DNA of 64,000 nucleotides from Bacteriovoracaceae bacterium (GCA_003245675.1 QKCN01000124.1:1-64000), one strand, 5' to 3'; numbered from the stretch's first letter, positions 44,801-54,484 are shown. The notes: a model not told the origin generated them from the letters alone. Made by a program: numbers and translations.

Positions 44801-45546
44801 GCTTAAATGATATTTCATCTCTATTTGTGCAAGAGTCAGAAAATGGTTCTGTTTCTGTTGAAAGAGAACCCTATGAATTTGTAAGACGCTACGGACAGGA
44901 TCTTCGTGATTCCAGAGAGAAGTATCGCCAATATAAGGCTGAATTAACTCGTCTGGGAGAGATTAACTGGCAGGCAATTGAAGACTATGACCGTCAAAAA
45001 ATGCGTTATGATTTCATTAAAGCGCAAGAGGAACAGCTAAAGGTTTCTCTTGAGGATTTAGAGCGTGCCATTGCTCATATTGACGAAAAATCAAAGACTC
45101 GCTTTAAAGAGGCTTTTGAAGAGGTTAATGTTCGCTTTGAGAAAGTGTTTCCTATTATCTTTGGAGGAGGTAGTGCTAAGCTCGAAGTCGTGGGTGATCT
45201 TGATGATGCAGAATGTGGGGTTGAGATTTTTGCTCGTCCTCCTGGAAAGAAAAATCAGTCCATTACGTTGCTTTCTGGTGGAGAAAAGGCGCTGACGGCA
45301 TTGGCCTTGATCTTCTCTATCTTTCTTGTAAAACCATCGCCTTTTTGTCTATTGGATGAGGTGGATGCTCCTTTGGATGATGCAAACGTGGGACGTTTCA
45401 ATGAACTTTTGCGAGAGATGGTACAAGATTCGCAATTTGTTCTTATCACTCATAATAAGAAAACAATGGAACTTAATGATTCACTTTACGGTGTGACTAT
45501 GCAAGAGCCTGGTGTCTCTAAAGCTATTTCAGTTCAATTGCAATAG
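41866..45546 (+). CDS. smc: Chromosome segregation protein SMC
   Basis: 1226-residue SMC ATPase that compacts and helps separate chromosomes with ScpA/ScpB. Walker A GPNGCGKS is at 31-38, a long coiled coil runs either side of a hinge domain (about 520-670), ABC signature LLSGGEKA (S1137) and Walker B CLLDEVDAPLDD (D1164) follow. The start is GTG with GAGGGG before it. It is followed after 9 bases by a lolA-like gene, an unusual operon partner. Its length is typical. Confidence 0.96.
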   Translation: MKLKRLILQGFKSFKDKTVVNFDQGITGIVGPNGCGKSNIVDALFWVMGEQSAKHLRGTSMKDLIFSGSQKYSPSPWAEVSLVLENDDGKHIHIQDQVCAPSEIQLTRKLYRNGETEYRINNRPARLRDIQEVFMDTGAGAKSYSIIAQGEIDRLVRAKPVERRHMIEEVAGITKFKMRRKESLRKIEQTQANLSRLLDLEVEIEKHLKSLEKQAEKASRARVLRDKIKRHDLIVSSHREHDFLKDYAEAKKYIVENRSQVGGMTLEKEQLELSLEEERITKLELTEQVEELHRNFNEASKKLAAAEEKLKFLKRSIEDREKQIERALNDNQEIEQEREGRLERINKLKEEQLSLEQEQQEEFDFDSLEMQCESQKEELELLEEQLRSWDKEIAELRKQKQELGQEIYKNTSKQEEYARTLEDLASEIESLERVYSSVNDEMVEERKSLAEAEAKLEQSAASFKEIETGREGLKKLVQGLEVELRQVSQKSYSQAARLSSLKEVRNALEGTQVGAKEFLETEVGKESYDLLGNILKSPAEYSKGIEALWGDYFSSLVSFDKNFTGAKSWLAANPNKNLELLNIAADFDSFSEVRERLALHLGEELVHLPDVVDFTAERFLGLKKLFNGFFLAPKLDQTKIDAISSIGFRGLVSSDGKVALKKANHLHIHTFFGEREEGMGQIERNNEIEFLEQEVVRLQEEQILKEELVEEKRQELQALEEKFSLVQNEYLEAKALQATKSSSIASKENNYKSSTAKLDILKNRRTEISKSRLGLLESDEKLQQQDKVLSEKLEGVEGRKEEEGARFEDMRAQYQELRDEVNKKMVAKQTYATKVHAITSQIDDVSSQITRLENRKEQNERNLEQQKEEKLRLSEEAETLEESNFDDADHLREAESVLSEKRDELSELLTEMQERETRVKDLSSTVNKIEKQLVEREMKMNQIVVEEDALVRNQFEKYQIDLRYDLSRFLQLESNDLEGLNDISSLFVQESENGSVSVEREPYEFVRRYGQDLRDSREKYRQYKAELTRLGEINWQAIEDYDRQKMRYDFIKAQEEQLKVSLEDLERAIAHIDEKSKTRFKEAFEEVNVRFEKVFPIIFGGGSAKLEVVGDLDDAECGVEIFARPPGKKNQSITLLSGGEKALTALALIFSIFLVKPSPFCLLDEVDAPLDDANVGRFNELLREMVQDSQFVLITHNKKTMELNDSLYGVTMQEPGVSKAISVQLQ

Positions 45547-45555
45547 AGGTAAATC

Positions 45556-46170
45556 ATGAGGCATTTAATTTGTATAAGTGTATTGCTTTTCTTCATGGGA
45601 GAAATTCACGCAGCGCCCTTTATGGGGGATAGTTTTCAGATCGATTTTATGCAAGTAAAAAAATCGCTATTAGGGAATAAGACCAAGAATACCCATGGGA
45701 AATTGTTGTTTTTGGCGCCTTTTTATTTGCGAGTGGAGCTTGATGCTCCCGATGCCTCTTCTTTTGTTTGTGATGGCGAAAAGATTTATTATTATCAGGC
45801 TCCCTTTATGAAAGATGGTAAGGGGGAACTCAGTATTAGCAAGGGGAGTGATTCACCTTTGTCTCGTTTTCTACGTTCTTTAAAGCGAGGGCTAGAGCAA
45901 AATAAAGATTTTGAGAAAACATCTACAGAGGGCCCTTGTCTGAGTTTTAAGATGAATGAAGAGTTTTCGCAAAAGATGAATGTTCGTTCTTTTCGCTTAT
46001 GTTTTCAAAAAGAGAAACCCCAAATTGCATCATCCTTGTCCTCTATTCAATTGGATAAGGAAAATGGAGGGAAGCTTGAATTCCAGATTCAAGCTTGGGA
46101 AAATAAAAAGATCGAAAAAGATTCCTTTAAATTTGTTATCCCGCCCAATACCAATATTAAGCAGCGCTAA
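45556..46170 (+). CDS. lolA: LolA-like outer-membrane lipoprotein carrier
   Basis: 204 residues with a signal peptide (about 1-19, ending HA-A). The pattern of strands (GKLLFLAPFYLRVELDAPDASSFVCDGEKIYYYQ) matches LolA, the periplasmic carrier that takes lipoproteins from LolCDE to the outer membrane. The conserved GKLxFxxPxxxRxE-like strand and the DGxxxxxYxP-like turn are present. It lies 9 bases after smc. Its stop codon TAA overlaps the TAG of the convergent kinase gene by two bases. Confidence 0.82.
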   Translation: MRHLICISVLLFFMGEIHAAPFMGDSFQIDFMQVKKSLLGNKTKNTHGKLLFLAPFYLRVELDAPDASSFVCDGEKIYYYQAPFMKDGKGELSISKGSDSPLSRFLRSLKRGLEQNKDFEKTSTEGPCLSFKMNEEFSQKMNVRSFRLCFQKEKPQIASSLSSIQLDKENGGKLEFQIQAWENKKIEKDSFKFVIPPNTNIKQR

Positions 46171-49100
46171 CTTAGGTGTTTGTGCAGGGCCTTTAAAATT
46201 TCATCGAGCTTAAATGGCTTGGCCAGTATTTGAGTGACTTCATTCGGGTGCTCTTCAGGGTCTCCTGTCATCAGAAAGAAAGGGGATTTAAATTGACCTT
46301 TGAGGGCATTGAAAAATTCAAGCCCATCAAGTTTGGGCATTTTGAAATCAGAAATAATTGCGTCAAACTGCTGCTTCCCTTCTTGCAGTAATTGTAGGGC
46401 GTGAACTCCATTATCGGCCGTCGTAATGATAATCCCGTTACTTTCCAAGAAATCTTTTAAAAAATCTCTGATATCTTCTTCGTCATCAACCAGTAGAATT
46501 TTTTTGTCTTTTAAAAGAGGAAATGTTTCTAGGGACTGTTCCAGTGAGCTTTTCTTTCTTATTTTATACTCTTGATAGTAAGGGAGACTGATAATAAATT
46601 GAGCTCCTCCTGTCTCTTCCGAATTTCCAGCAAAAACTTCTCCATCCAGTCTTTGGCAGAGCTTCTTTACAATTCCCATGCCAAGCCCTGTTCCTTTCCC
46701 TCTCTTTTTCGTTGAAAAGAAATTTTCAAAGATTTTATCCTTTATCTCAGGAGTTAGGCCTGGACCATTGTCTTCAATTTTAACAATGACTTTTGAATTT
46801 TGCTTTATGGTTGATATTTTAATAATGCGATCTGGCTGCTGGGCAATTGCATCTTTGGCATTTGTAATGAGGTTAATTAAAATTTGCTGAAAGTGCCCAG
46901 TGTTTCCCCATATGGGAAGTTTTTCTGCACAGGCATTATTCTCAATTTGAATACTTTCCTTCATGAGTAGAGTCGAGATGAAATTTAATGTATCAACAAC
47001 CAGTGCATTTGCATCAAATACTTCGCGCTCTTCTTGGTTGGTACGAGTGAATCCCCTTAAGCCACTAATGATTTCAGACATGCGCGTAATTGCTTTTTCT
47101 TGGGATTGAAGAAAGCGCATCTGTTTTTCTTGGGTGAGTGGTTTATGCTGGGAGATCGCCCTCTGTTGAATTTCGTTGGAGGCACTCAAAATGGAGAGAG
47201 GATTATTTATTTCGTGTGCAATACTACTTGCTAATTCACCAATCGAGGCAAGTTTATAGTTTAGGAATAATTCATTTTGTTGTTCTTCTTTTTCTTTTTG
47301 AGAAATGACTTCGGCAGTTATATTTCTAAAATTTATCCAGAAGTGATTTTCGCCTCGTCCAAGGTAAGAGGAGACTGTTACTTGGCAGTAAAGAGTTTGC
47401 TGTGATTTATTTTGTAATTCCATTTTTAGCTCAAAAGGAAAGCTGGCACCATTTATTTTACTAACAAACTGTTGATACTGGTCTTGGGAGAATAAGTTTT
47501 TTAAGGGGCTATCTTCCATTTGGTTCAAGGGGATTTCCAGCATTTGACAGATTGCAGGATTTGCTTCTTTTATAACCAACGTTCTTGCATTGACGAAAAT
47601 GAGTCCTTCTTGTGATGATTGGAAGAGATGGCGACGGGCCATTTCTTTTTCTTTTTGTTTTTCTTCTGCATTTTGTAGGGAGCGTTGGAGATAAATTGCC
47701 TTGGCAAAGTGGGGAAGGAGTTCCATATCCTGTTCATGCATAATTAATTTGTGATCAAAAAATAGGCTTACAATTGCAGGGGGAAGGTCATCATGCTCTG
47801 AATTAAGAGGAATGCCAAGGTAACTCATAAAATGGGTGAATGGGAAATTGGGATCCTTGTATTTATGTGTTTTTCCGATATCTTCTATAAAATAGTAACG
47901 CCCTTTGGATGCGAGTGTATCAACACTAAATGGGCAACGATAATGTGTAACTTTGAAGCCTTTTGGGGGGGAAATAGTATCCAGCACTTCTAGTAATTGT
48001 AGATCATTTTGCTGTCCATAAATGACTGATTTCGCCCCGAAAATACTTGCTAATTGTTCAAGCGCAAGATGGATGTTTTTTTGATGATCGTAAGAGAAGG
48101 ATAAAAGAAGAGCATTGAGCTTTTGTTGAAGCTGAATTGTTTTGTAGCTTTTGGTTATATCGGAAAAGATACAAGCAAATGTTTTTGGTCCAGTGGGGAA
48201 GGCATAAATGTCGCAGTAACGATCTGTGCTTTCTATTTTACTTTGAAAGCGAATTGCTTTTTGAGTAGACACGACTTGATGAAATTTTTCAAGCCATTGC
48301 AAAGGAGCATTAGGCATAGCCTCTTTGCTTGTTCTACCAATTAATTGCAGACGTGGGATTCCTGTCAGTTCTTGATAGCTAGTGTTGATTTCTAAGAAAC
48401 GGTAGTCCAGTGGTTTTTTTTCTAAACTATAAATGAGTTCGTGGTGGCTATAGGCCATCTCCATGGAGTCTAAAATTTTGTCTTTTTGCTTTTTCTCTTG
48501 TGAGAGTTTTTGCAATTGTTTACGGTCTTCATTTATATCGTAAAAGGAGATCAGGAATAGATTAATATCGATTCTAACTGCCGTGATACTAATAACGATG
48601 AGTTCTTTATCTTTTCGTAAAAACTGGGTTTCAATGGCAAAATCGCCTCGCGTTTTCAAAGTGTCTAATGCATTTTGCCAAATAATTTGCTTATATTCAG
48701 GGGAGAAATCCAGCAGTTTCATAGATTGCAGCTCTACTTGAGAAAAACCGGTAAGTTGCCTGAAGCGGAAGTTTGAAAAGCAAATATTGCCTTGCGTGTC
48801 ACAGCAGGTTTGAGCAATGGGGGATAGTTCATAGAGATTTTTTAAGTGTAGCGTATTTTTTCTAAAGGCCATTTGTTCATTGGATAATGACTGAAGCCAT
48901 TTGGTGAGACTTGCTCCGAGGCTAAATATGAGGCACGCTGCGAGGCTTATGTAAAAAAGAAGAGGGCTGTGGTTTGAAAAAGGGAGGAGTATGGGAACAA
49001 GACCCCAGATCCAAATAAAAATTCCAAGATATATATTTTTTTTGTAATTTGCAGCCCCTAAAAAGTGCAGAAACCCCCAGCCTAGCATACAGAGCGAGAA

Positions 49101-49472
49101 GGGAACGCTTAGCATGGCCTGGCAAGAAAGGTTTTCCAATGAGTTACTGAGGCAAAGTGATATCAGAAGGAGGGTAAGTAAAAAGGATGCCATAAGCTTG
49201 TGTTTCCAATTGATGCGAATGAAGATCAATGGGAAGATGCCAACTGAAAATATGAGAAGTATATCTTGGAGGAGCTTGACTTCCCAGGGGAATAGCTGAG
49301 AAAGAAATGTCAGCTGGCTTATAAGAAAAAAAGAATTTATGGCGAGGAAAAGAAATATATCCTCTTTGATTTTTTTCTCTTCCATTGATTTCTTTACCAT
49401 CTGAAAGATGAAAAGAAAAAAGCTCACAGCATAAAGAGCAAGTAGATGTATATTTGTAAGAGTTGGTAACAT
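46167..49472 (-). CDS. Large membrane hybrid histidine kinase
   Basis: 1101-residue sensor kinase. About seven membrane helices fill residues 1-200. Next come a PAS domain (about 210-325), a second PAS-like region (about 335-445), a GAF-like region (about 455-600, SKGRYYFIEDIGKTH-type block), and another PAS (about 610-735). HisKA carries H753 (SIAHEINNPLSILS), HATPase has DNGPGL and GKGTGLGMGI, and a C-terminal receiver has D1042 (IISDFKMPKLDG). It is transcribed alone and converges on lolA. The input is unknown; a 7-helix N-terminus suggests a small membrane-accessible ligand. Confidence 0.92.
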   Translation of the reverse strand: MLPTLTNIHLLALYAVSFFLFIFQMVKKSMEEKKIKEDIFLFLAINSFFLISQLTFLSQLFPWEVKLLQDILLIFSVGIFPLIFIRINWKHKLMASFLLTLLLISLCLSNSLENLSCQAMLSVPFSLCMLGWGFLHFLGAANYKKNIYLGIFIWIWGLVPILLPFSNHSPLLFYISLAACLIFSLGASLTKWLQSLSNEQMAFRKNTLHLKNLYELSPIAQTCCDTQGNICFSNFRFRQLTGFSQVELQSMKLLDFSPEYKQIIWQNALDTLKTRGDFAIETQFLRKDKELIVISITAVRIDINLFLISFYDINEDRKQLQKLSQEKKQKDKILDSMEMAYSHHELIYSLEKKPLDYRFLEINTSYQELTGIPRLQLIGRTSKEAMPNAPLQWLEKFHQVVSTQKAIRFQSKIESTDRYCDIYAFPTGPKTFACIFSDITKSYKTIQLQQKLNALLLSFSYDHQKNIHLALEQLASIFGAKSVIYGQQNDLQLLEVLDTISPPKGFKVTHYRCPFSVDTLASKGRYYFIEDIGKTHKYKDPNFPFTHFMSYLGIPLNSEHDDLPPAIVSLFFDHKLIMHEQDMELLPHFAKAIYLQRSLQNAEEKQKEKEMARRHLFQSSQEGLIFVNARTLVIKEANPAICQMLEIPLNQMEDSPLKNLFSQDQYQQFVSKINGASFPFELKMELQNKSQQTLYCQVTVSSYLGRGENHFWINFRNITAEVISQKEKEEQQNELFLNYKLASIGELASSIAHEINNPLSILSASNEIQQRAISQHKPLTQEKQMRFLQSQEKAITRMSEIISGLRGFTRTNQEEREVFDANALVVDTLNFISTLLMKESIQIENNACAEKLPIWGNTGHFQQILINLITNAKDAIAQQPDRIIKISTIKQNSKVIVKIEDNGPGLTPEIKDKIFENFFSTKKRGKGTGLGMGIVKKLCQRLDGEVFAGNSEETGGAQFIISLPYYQEYKIRKKSSLEQSLETFPLLKDKKILLVDDEEDIRDFLKDFLESNGIIITTADNGVHALQLLQEGKQQFDAIISDFKMPKLDGLEFFNALKGQFKSPFFLMTGDPEEHPNEVTQILAKPFKLDEILKALHKHLS

Positions 49473-49540
49473 CTTGGATTTTGTCCCTATTTTGATTCTT
49501 TGTCTTATCGGAACTTATAGGGACTAATTAAGTAATGTTT

Positions 49541-49575
49541 AAAAAACTTATCCTCACGTTAAGTGAGGATAAGTT
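49541..49575 (-). terminator. Terminator of xanthine dehydrogenase operon
   Basis: A perfect 13-bp stem (AACTTATCCTCAC 49545-49557, GTGAGGATAAGTT 49563-49575) with a 5-base loop. Read on the minus strand it is followed by a T-run (from 49546 down through 49541), 38 bases after the stop of the dehydrogenase large-subunit gene. Confidence 0.85.
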
Positions 49576-49612
49576 GTTGAAACATTTAGAAAAGCTGTAT
49601 TCCATCGGTTAT

Positions 49613-51874
49613 CTAACAGAGTTTTTGGTAAATCGTTTCCATCACTTTTTGATGGGTAATAGGGGCCGATAATTCTAGGTCCATTTTGGAGTTAAAAGCC
49701 TGCATGGCCTTGACAATAGAAAAATAGGCAGCAATACCATAACATAGTGGTGGTTCTCCAACTGCTTTGGAACCGTAAAGGGCCAATTCATTGGGCTTGC
49801 TTTTCAAAGGACTAACAATGACTTCTTTGGGGGCGCAAAAAATATCAGGGATCTTGTAGCTTGATAGATTGTCATAAACAAGAGTTCCTTTCTCGTTGTA
49901 GAGCAATTCTTCAATGGTCATTAAACCGATTCCTTGCATGAGGGCCCCTTCTATTTGTCCTACATCTACGTCGAGGTTCATACTTTTTCCAAAATCGTGA
50001 ACGATATGTGCTTTTTCTATTTCATAGGTTCCACGCAAACAATCTACTTTGCTGACGAGCAAGGCTGTCCCATAGACATGGTAAGCAAAAGGATGTCCTT
50101 TTTCTTTAGTTTTATCGAAATAGATCTGTGGAGTCGCGTAGTGAGCAAGTTCTGATATTTTGACACGTTCTTCTAGGGCCTGAAGGATAAGATGATTCCA
50201 ATCGATTTCAGTTGCTCGGCCATCCAATAAAATTTTCTCATTTTGAAGATTGATGCGTGTGCAGTCAACGATATTCAAAAGTTTGGCTGCGAGTTTGATC
50301 AAGCGATCTTTAATTTGCGTACAAGCCACTTGAGTTGCTTTACCATTGAGATCAGCTCCTGTACTTGCTGCGGTTGGAGAAGCATTGGCCGTTCTGGTCG
50401 TATTTGTTGGATGGATGCGAATTCTTTCAGGTGCAATGGAGAGAATATCGGACGCGACTTGCGTGATTTTAGTGTTTACCCCCTGGCCCATCTCAATAAC
50501 ACCAGTGCTAATCGATACTGATCCATCTTTGTAGATATGCACAAGTGAAAAGCCTTGATTTAGACTTGTTTTTGTAAAAGAGACACCAAAACAAAGAGGA
50601 AAAATTGCCATTCCCTTTTTGCTGTCTTGGTGGGTTTTATTATATTCTTCAATTTCTTGGCGAACTTCTTCTACATCACACTCTTGATGAAGCTGTTCCC
50701 ATGATTTTTTAGCATCGCAATTCCATGCAATTTGGCCGTAAGGGAAGTTACTTCCTTCATAGAGAAGATTCTTTTCTTGAATAACACTTGCATCAATTCC
50801 AAGCTCATGTGCCGCTTTAAAAATTGCAGCCTCTAGTACAAACATTCCTTGAGGTCCACCAAAGCCGCGAAAAGCCGTGTTCGGAGGAAGGTTTGTGCGA
50901 CAGCTATAGACTGTTATGGCTATATTCGGAATAAAGTATGAAGAGCCGCCATGGAAAAGAGTTCTTTCCATTACCGCGGGAGATACGTCTGCAGAGGCTC
51001 CTCCGTTTTGATAGCACTCTACTTCATAGGCCATGATTTTATGATCTTTGGAAAATCCGATTTTATAATCAAAAGCATAGGGATGGCGTTTGCCGGTCAT
51101 GCGCATGTCATCAAGGCGATGGAGGACGAGTTTTACAGGTTTTTTTAGGTGGTAACAAGCAAGGGAAGCCAGACAGGCCCAAGGGGTTCCTTGATCTTCC
51201 TTTCCGCCAAAGGCTCCACCAAGGCGAATCGTTTCTACTTCAATCATGTGTTGAGGCAGACCGAGTACTTTTTGAATTCCAACTTGCACATAGGATGTAG
51301 CTTGTGTGCCTGATTGTACGCGGATAGATCCATCTTCCATGTAGGAGGCATAAGAACCTTGGGTTTCTAGGTAGACGTGTTCTTGTCCACCCATATCTGC
51401 TGTTCCACTGAACACGTGATCACATTTATCCCACAAATCTTCAGGTGCTCCCATTTTGAAAGTTCTAGGGGCGACGATAAATTTCTTTTTTTCTTTAGCT
51501 TCTCGAGGGCAAACAATGGCCGGAAGTTCTTCTATTTCAGCTTTGATTTTATGTATGGCACGGCGAGCTTCAATTTCAGAGCGTGCAACGACGAGTGCTG
51601 TTGGCATATTTTTGTAGTGAATTTCTTCGTCGGCCATAAGAGGCTCATCGGGAATAATACTGCCAATTTGATTTTCGCCCGGAATATCTTTGGCCGTAAA
51701 AATAGCAACGACCCCAGGCATTTTTTTGGCTTCACTTAAATCCAGTGATTTCAAGCGGCCGTGAGCTACAGGGGATCCATAAACCACCGCATGTAGACAA
51801 CCTTCTTTTACTGGATAATCGTCGAGGTAGAGACTTTCTCCGCGAACATTCATTTTTGAATCGATATTTTTCAT
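49613..51874 (-). CDS. xdhB: Xanthine dehydrogenase molybdopterin subunit
   Basis: 753-residue molybdenum hydroxylase large subunit. It oxidises purines such as hypoxanthine and xanthine (or a related heterocycle). Landmarks: GESLYLDDYP start, EHVYLETQGSYA, GGAFGGKEDQ (Mo-cofactor loop), AFRGFGGPQG, GQGVNTKI and the catalytic glutamate E707 in GEPPL. Substrate choice cannot be read with certainty. It overlaps the upstream small-subunit gene by 4 bases (ATGA). A strong terminator follows. An XdhC-type cofactor-loading protein is not present in the window. Confidence 0.93.
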   Translation of the reverse strand: MKNIDSKMNVRGESLYLDDYPVKEGCLHAVVYGSPVAHGRLKSLDLSEAKKMPGVVAIFTAKDIPGENQIGSIIPDEPLMADEEIHYKNMPTALVVARSEIEARRAIHKIKAEIEELPAIVCPREAKEKKKFIVAPRTFKMGAPEDLWDKCDHVFSGTADMGGQEHVYLETQGSYASYMEDGSIRVQSGTQATSYVQVGIQKVLGLPQHMIEVETIRLGGAFGGKEDQGTPWACLASLACYHLKKPVKLVLHRLDDMRMTGKRHPYAFDYKIGFSKDHKIMAYEVECYQNGGASADVSPAVMERTLFHGGSSYFIPNIAITVYSCRTNLPPNTAFRGFGGPQGMFVLEAAIFKAAHELGIDASVIQEKNLLYEGSNFPYGQIAWNCDAKKSWEQLHQECDVEEVRQEIEEYNKTHQDSKKGMAIFPLCFGVSFTKTSLNQGFSLVHIYKDGSVSISTGVIEMGQGVNTKITQVASDILSIAPERIRIHPTNTTRTANASPTAASTGADLNGKATQVACTQIKDRLIKLAAKLLNIVDCTRINLQNEKILLDGRATEIDWNHLILQALEERVKISELAHYATPQIYFDKTKEKGHPFAYHVYGTALLVSKVDCLRGTYEIEKAHIVHDFGKSMNLDVDVGQIEGALMQGIGLMTIEELLYNEKGTLVYDNLSSYKIPDIFCAPKEVIVSPLKSKPNELALYGSKAVGEPPLCYGIAAYFSIVKAMQAFNSKMDLELSAPITHQKVMETIYQKLC

Positions 51875-53274
51875 TTCAATACCTCCAAACTAAGAGCGTC
51901 AGGAGCGATGCCCCTGAGATGTAAAAAAAGTTGCTGGCGAACCAAGAGTCTTTTGTAATTAGCGCGACTTCTCGGTGTAATTTCGGCTTGAGCGATTTCA
52001 TTCGCCTTGGTAAATGTTTCATCTGAAATTTCTTTTCCATTGAGAAAATCACATGTCTTTTCCATATTGCGAATCGTTGGTCCGAGACCGCCAATGGCGA
52101 TTTTGACATCTTCCATTTTTCCACTTTCCATTTTTAAAGATACAGCGGAGTTCACGGTTGCCATATCTAGGTGAACGCGTTTACTAATCTTTTCAAAGCT
52201 AAAATGGGCATTCGCAGACGGAATAGGAAAGTATATTTGCTCGATTAGTTCATTTTCCGCTTTATTAACTTTTTTGTATCCCACAAAAAAGTCTTTAAGT
52301 GGCATTTCTCTCTTTTTCCCATCTTGTGATAACACTAGGGTTGTATCGAGACATAAGAACATTACGGATAGATCACCAATAGGGGAGCCATTGGCAAAGT
52401 TGCCTGCGACTGTTGCCATATTTCTAATTTGAGGGGAAGAAACGAGTTTAAGATAGTCTTTGATTTTAGGGATATGTTTTGCAATTTCTTTGTTTTGGCA
52501 AAACTCATCAACAGTTGTGGCAGCCCCAATCCAGATTTTATTGTCTTTTATTTCAGTTCCTTTAAATTGTGCGATATCGGCGATTGCACTAATTTGCTCT
52601 TCTAAAAGTTCTTCTGGCCTCTGAACCAAGGCGTCTGTTCCTCCTGCAACGATTGTTGCTTGGGTATTGCCTGTCAAGCTTGTTTCGCTGCGAATGCTTT
52701 GGAGCATTTCTTTTACATCATTGAAGTAGGAAGGGAGAATATTATGAGAAACAAGCCATTTTATTTTGGCATCAAATTCAGTTGGCATTTCTTGTAGCAG
52801 ATCATTCACCTGGAGGACTGCTTTTTCAATGCTTTTATATCCAGTACAGCGACAAACATTTCCAGCGACTGAATTGATCGCATTTTGTGGTGTCTTTTCA
52901 ATCTCAGAAAGGGCATAGGCAGTTAGTGACATAATAAAACCGGGTGTGCAAAATCCGCATTGAACCGCATTTACGGCGATAAAAGCTTCTTGGATGGGAT
53001 TGAGCTCTTTTTGGGGGAGATTAATCCCTTCAATCGTGATGATATGCTTTGCCTGTCCATTGATAAGAGGCATAATGCAAGAGGCCATTGATCGATAAAT
53101 TATTTTATTGCCTTGTAGAAAGCCGGCGATAATTGTACAGGCTCCGCAGTCACCTTCGCGACATCCTATTTTGGTCCCACAGAGTTTTAATTCTGATCTC
53201 AAAAAGTCGACAATAGGGGTTGCGGCATGGAGCTTGGTTTCTCTTAGTTGGTCATTGACTACCATTCTAATCAT
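51871..53274 (-). CDS. xdhA: Xanthine dehydrogenase iron-sulfur/FAD subunit
   Basis: 467 residues from the ATG at 53274, which has GAGAGGAG just upstream; an ATG 60 bases further up is possible but has no site. Two [2Fe-2S] domains come first: CGTKIGCREGDCGAC and CGFCTPG...CRCTGY. An FAD domain follows (VAGGTDALVQ, then IRNMATVAGNFANGSPIGDL). It passes electrons from the molybdenum subunit to FAD and NAD. This XdhA-type layout (iron-sulfur and FAD in one chain) is common in bacteria. First gene of the two-gene operon. Confidence 0.93.
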   Translation of the reverse strand: MIRMVVNDQLRETKLHAATPIVDFLRSELKLCGTKIGCREGDCGACTIIAGFLQGNKIIYRSMASCIMPLINGQAKHIITIEGINLPQKELNPIQEAFIAVNAVQCGFCTPGFIMSLTAYALSEIEKTPQNAINSVAGNVCRCTGYKSIEKAVLQVNDLLQEMPTEFDAKIKWLVSHNILPSYFNDVKEMLQSIRSETSLTGNTQATIVAGGTDALVQRPEELLEEQISAIADIAQFKGTEIKDNKIWIGAATTVDEFCQNKEIAKHIPKIKDYLKLVSSPQIRNMATVAGNFANGSPIGDLSVMFLCLDTTLVLSQDGKKREMPLKDFFVGYKKVNKAENELIEQIYFPIPSANAHFSFEKISKRVHLDMATVNSAVSLKMESGKMEDVKIAIGGLGPTIRNMEKTCDFLNGKEISDETFTKANEIAQAEITPRSRANYKRLLVRQQLFLHLRGIAPDALSLEVLK

Positions 53275-53512
53275 GGTCTCTCCTCTCGTTGCATGAAACG
53301 GTGTAAATTGATCAAAATTTATCAGATAGCGCACTTGAAGTCACTGAAAGGGGCAAAGCTCTAAGGATTAATTTTTTTCTAATGATTATCCAATTTGGTT
53401 ATGAAGATGAAACTAACTAAATTCATTGAGGTTTGAGTGAAATAATTAACTTATAAGAATCACTACTTAGGGTTAAAATAAGGGCCAATTTAGCCGCAAG
53501 GGGAGTGAGAAC

Positions 53513-54310
53513 ATGTCCTGGAAAATTGATGATCGTACAATTCAAGAATGGTCTCCAGTCCGAGAAAATCTCATATTCCCCTGGTCCATAGAGTGTTCCG
53601 ATTCATTTTCATTTATGTCTTTAGGAAATAGGCGGGGGTATCGTTATGAAGAATCACTTTATAAAGTAAAACGTGATGAACATCTTCATAAAGGAACTCT
53701 CGAAGTTGAGATGCAGGAGGGGCGATGGAAGTTAGATTTTTCAGACCTCAAAGGGCAAGAGAATGAGATCATAAGAGAGGCAAATATTCTTGCGCTAGAA
53801 GAGTCCTCTTTAGCGGATTTTGCCTTGGATTTTCGTTTCAAAAAAGAGTTTTTTCCTTTTGCTCAAATTGGAAGTAAAGATTTTGAGCATCAGAATAAGA
53901 ATATTTGTCACCAGTCTCAAGAACAGCAGGTTCTTTTGCATGGAAAGGGATGTCGGGTGCTCGTTCAAATTGAGGAGTCGCACTGCCCTCATGGATTTGC
54001 ACCTTGGATGTACATTAAAGATGCTGTAGATGAATGGATTGTTCATGCCCGCTTTTTACCAATTGATCCGACGGCCAAAGGGGTTATTCAGTTTGGCTGT
54101 CGGAATTGTCGCCCAATATCATTACCACAATTCATTAGTGCTTGGCTTTTGAGAAGTTCAAAACTGAAAAAATTTTTATGGTATCGTAGTGAACGTTCTC
54201 CTCATTCTCCTTTTTGGGGCAAGATGTTTTATGTCACAGCAGTGGGGATATCGCCTGTGAAAAAAGGACAGAAGATGTACTGGAAAGCGAAGGTAAAATA
54301 TCAATGCTAG
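53513..54310 (+). CDS. Cytoplasmic protein of unknown function
   Basis: 265 residues without signal peptide or membrane segment. AAGGGGAG precedes the ATG. It has a CRNC pair (near 201-204) and other scattered Cys/His residues (HCPHGF near 163), so metal binding is possible. I recognise no family. It stands alone, divergent from the xanthine dehydrogenase operon and 174 bases before a glycosyltransferase gene. Confidence 0.6.
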   Translation: MSWKIDDRTIQEWSPVRENLIFPWSIECSDSFSFMSLGNRRGYRYEESLYKVKRDEHLHKGTLEVEMQEGRWKLDFSDLKGQENEIIREANILALEESSLADFALDFRFKKEFFPFAQIGSKDFEHQNKNICHQSQEQQVLLHGKGCRVLVQIEESHCPHGFAPWMYIKDAVDEWIVHARFLPIDPTAKGVIQFGCRNCRPISLPQFISAWLLRSSKLKKFLWYRSERSPHSPFWGKMFYVTAVGISPVKKGQKMYWKAKVKYQC

Positions 54311-54484
54311 AGCTGAGCTTGTTATAGTCTCTCTTTACAAGTCAAGAGAGCGATTTCTCTTTTTGCTATTTGGCATAATGTTCTTTTTTGCTTATGATCT
54401 TAAGCTAAAGGGCGAGATTTCTTTTATGCCCAAAATTTTTTGTTGGCATACTTTGTATTGTAATAGGCCATTTGGGGACAAGCC

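Noticed and set aside
53275-53334. Upstream start for xdhA
   Set aside because: The 20 added residues have no family match, while GAGAGGAG stands just before the ATG at 53274.
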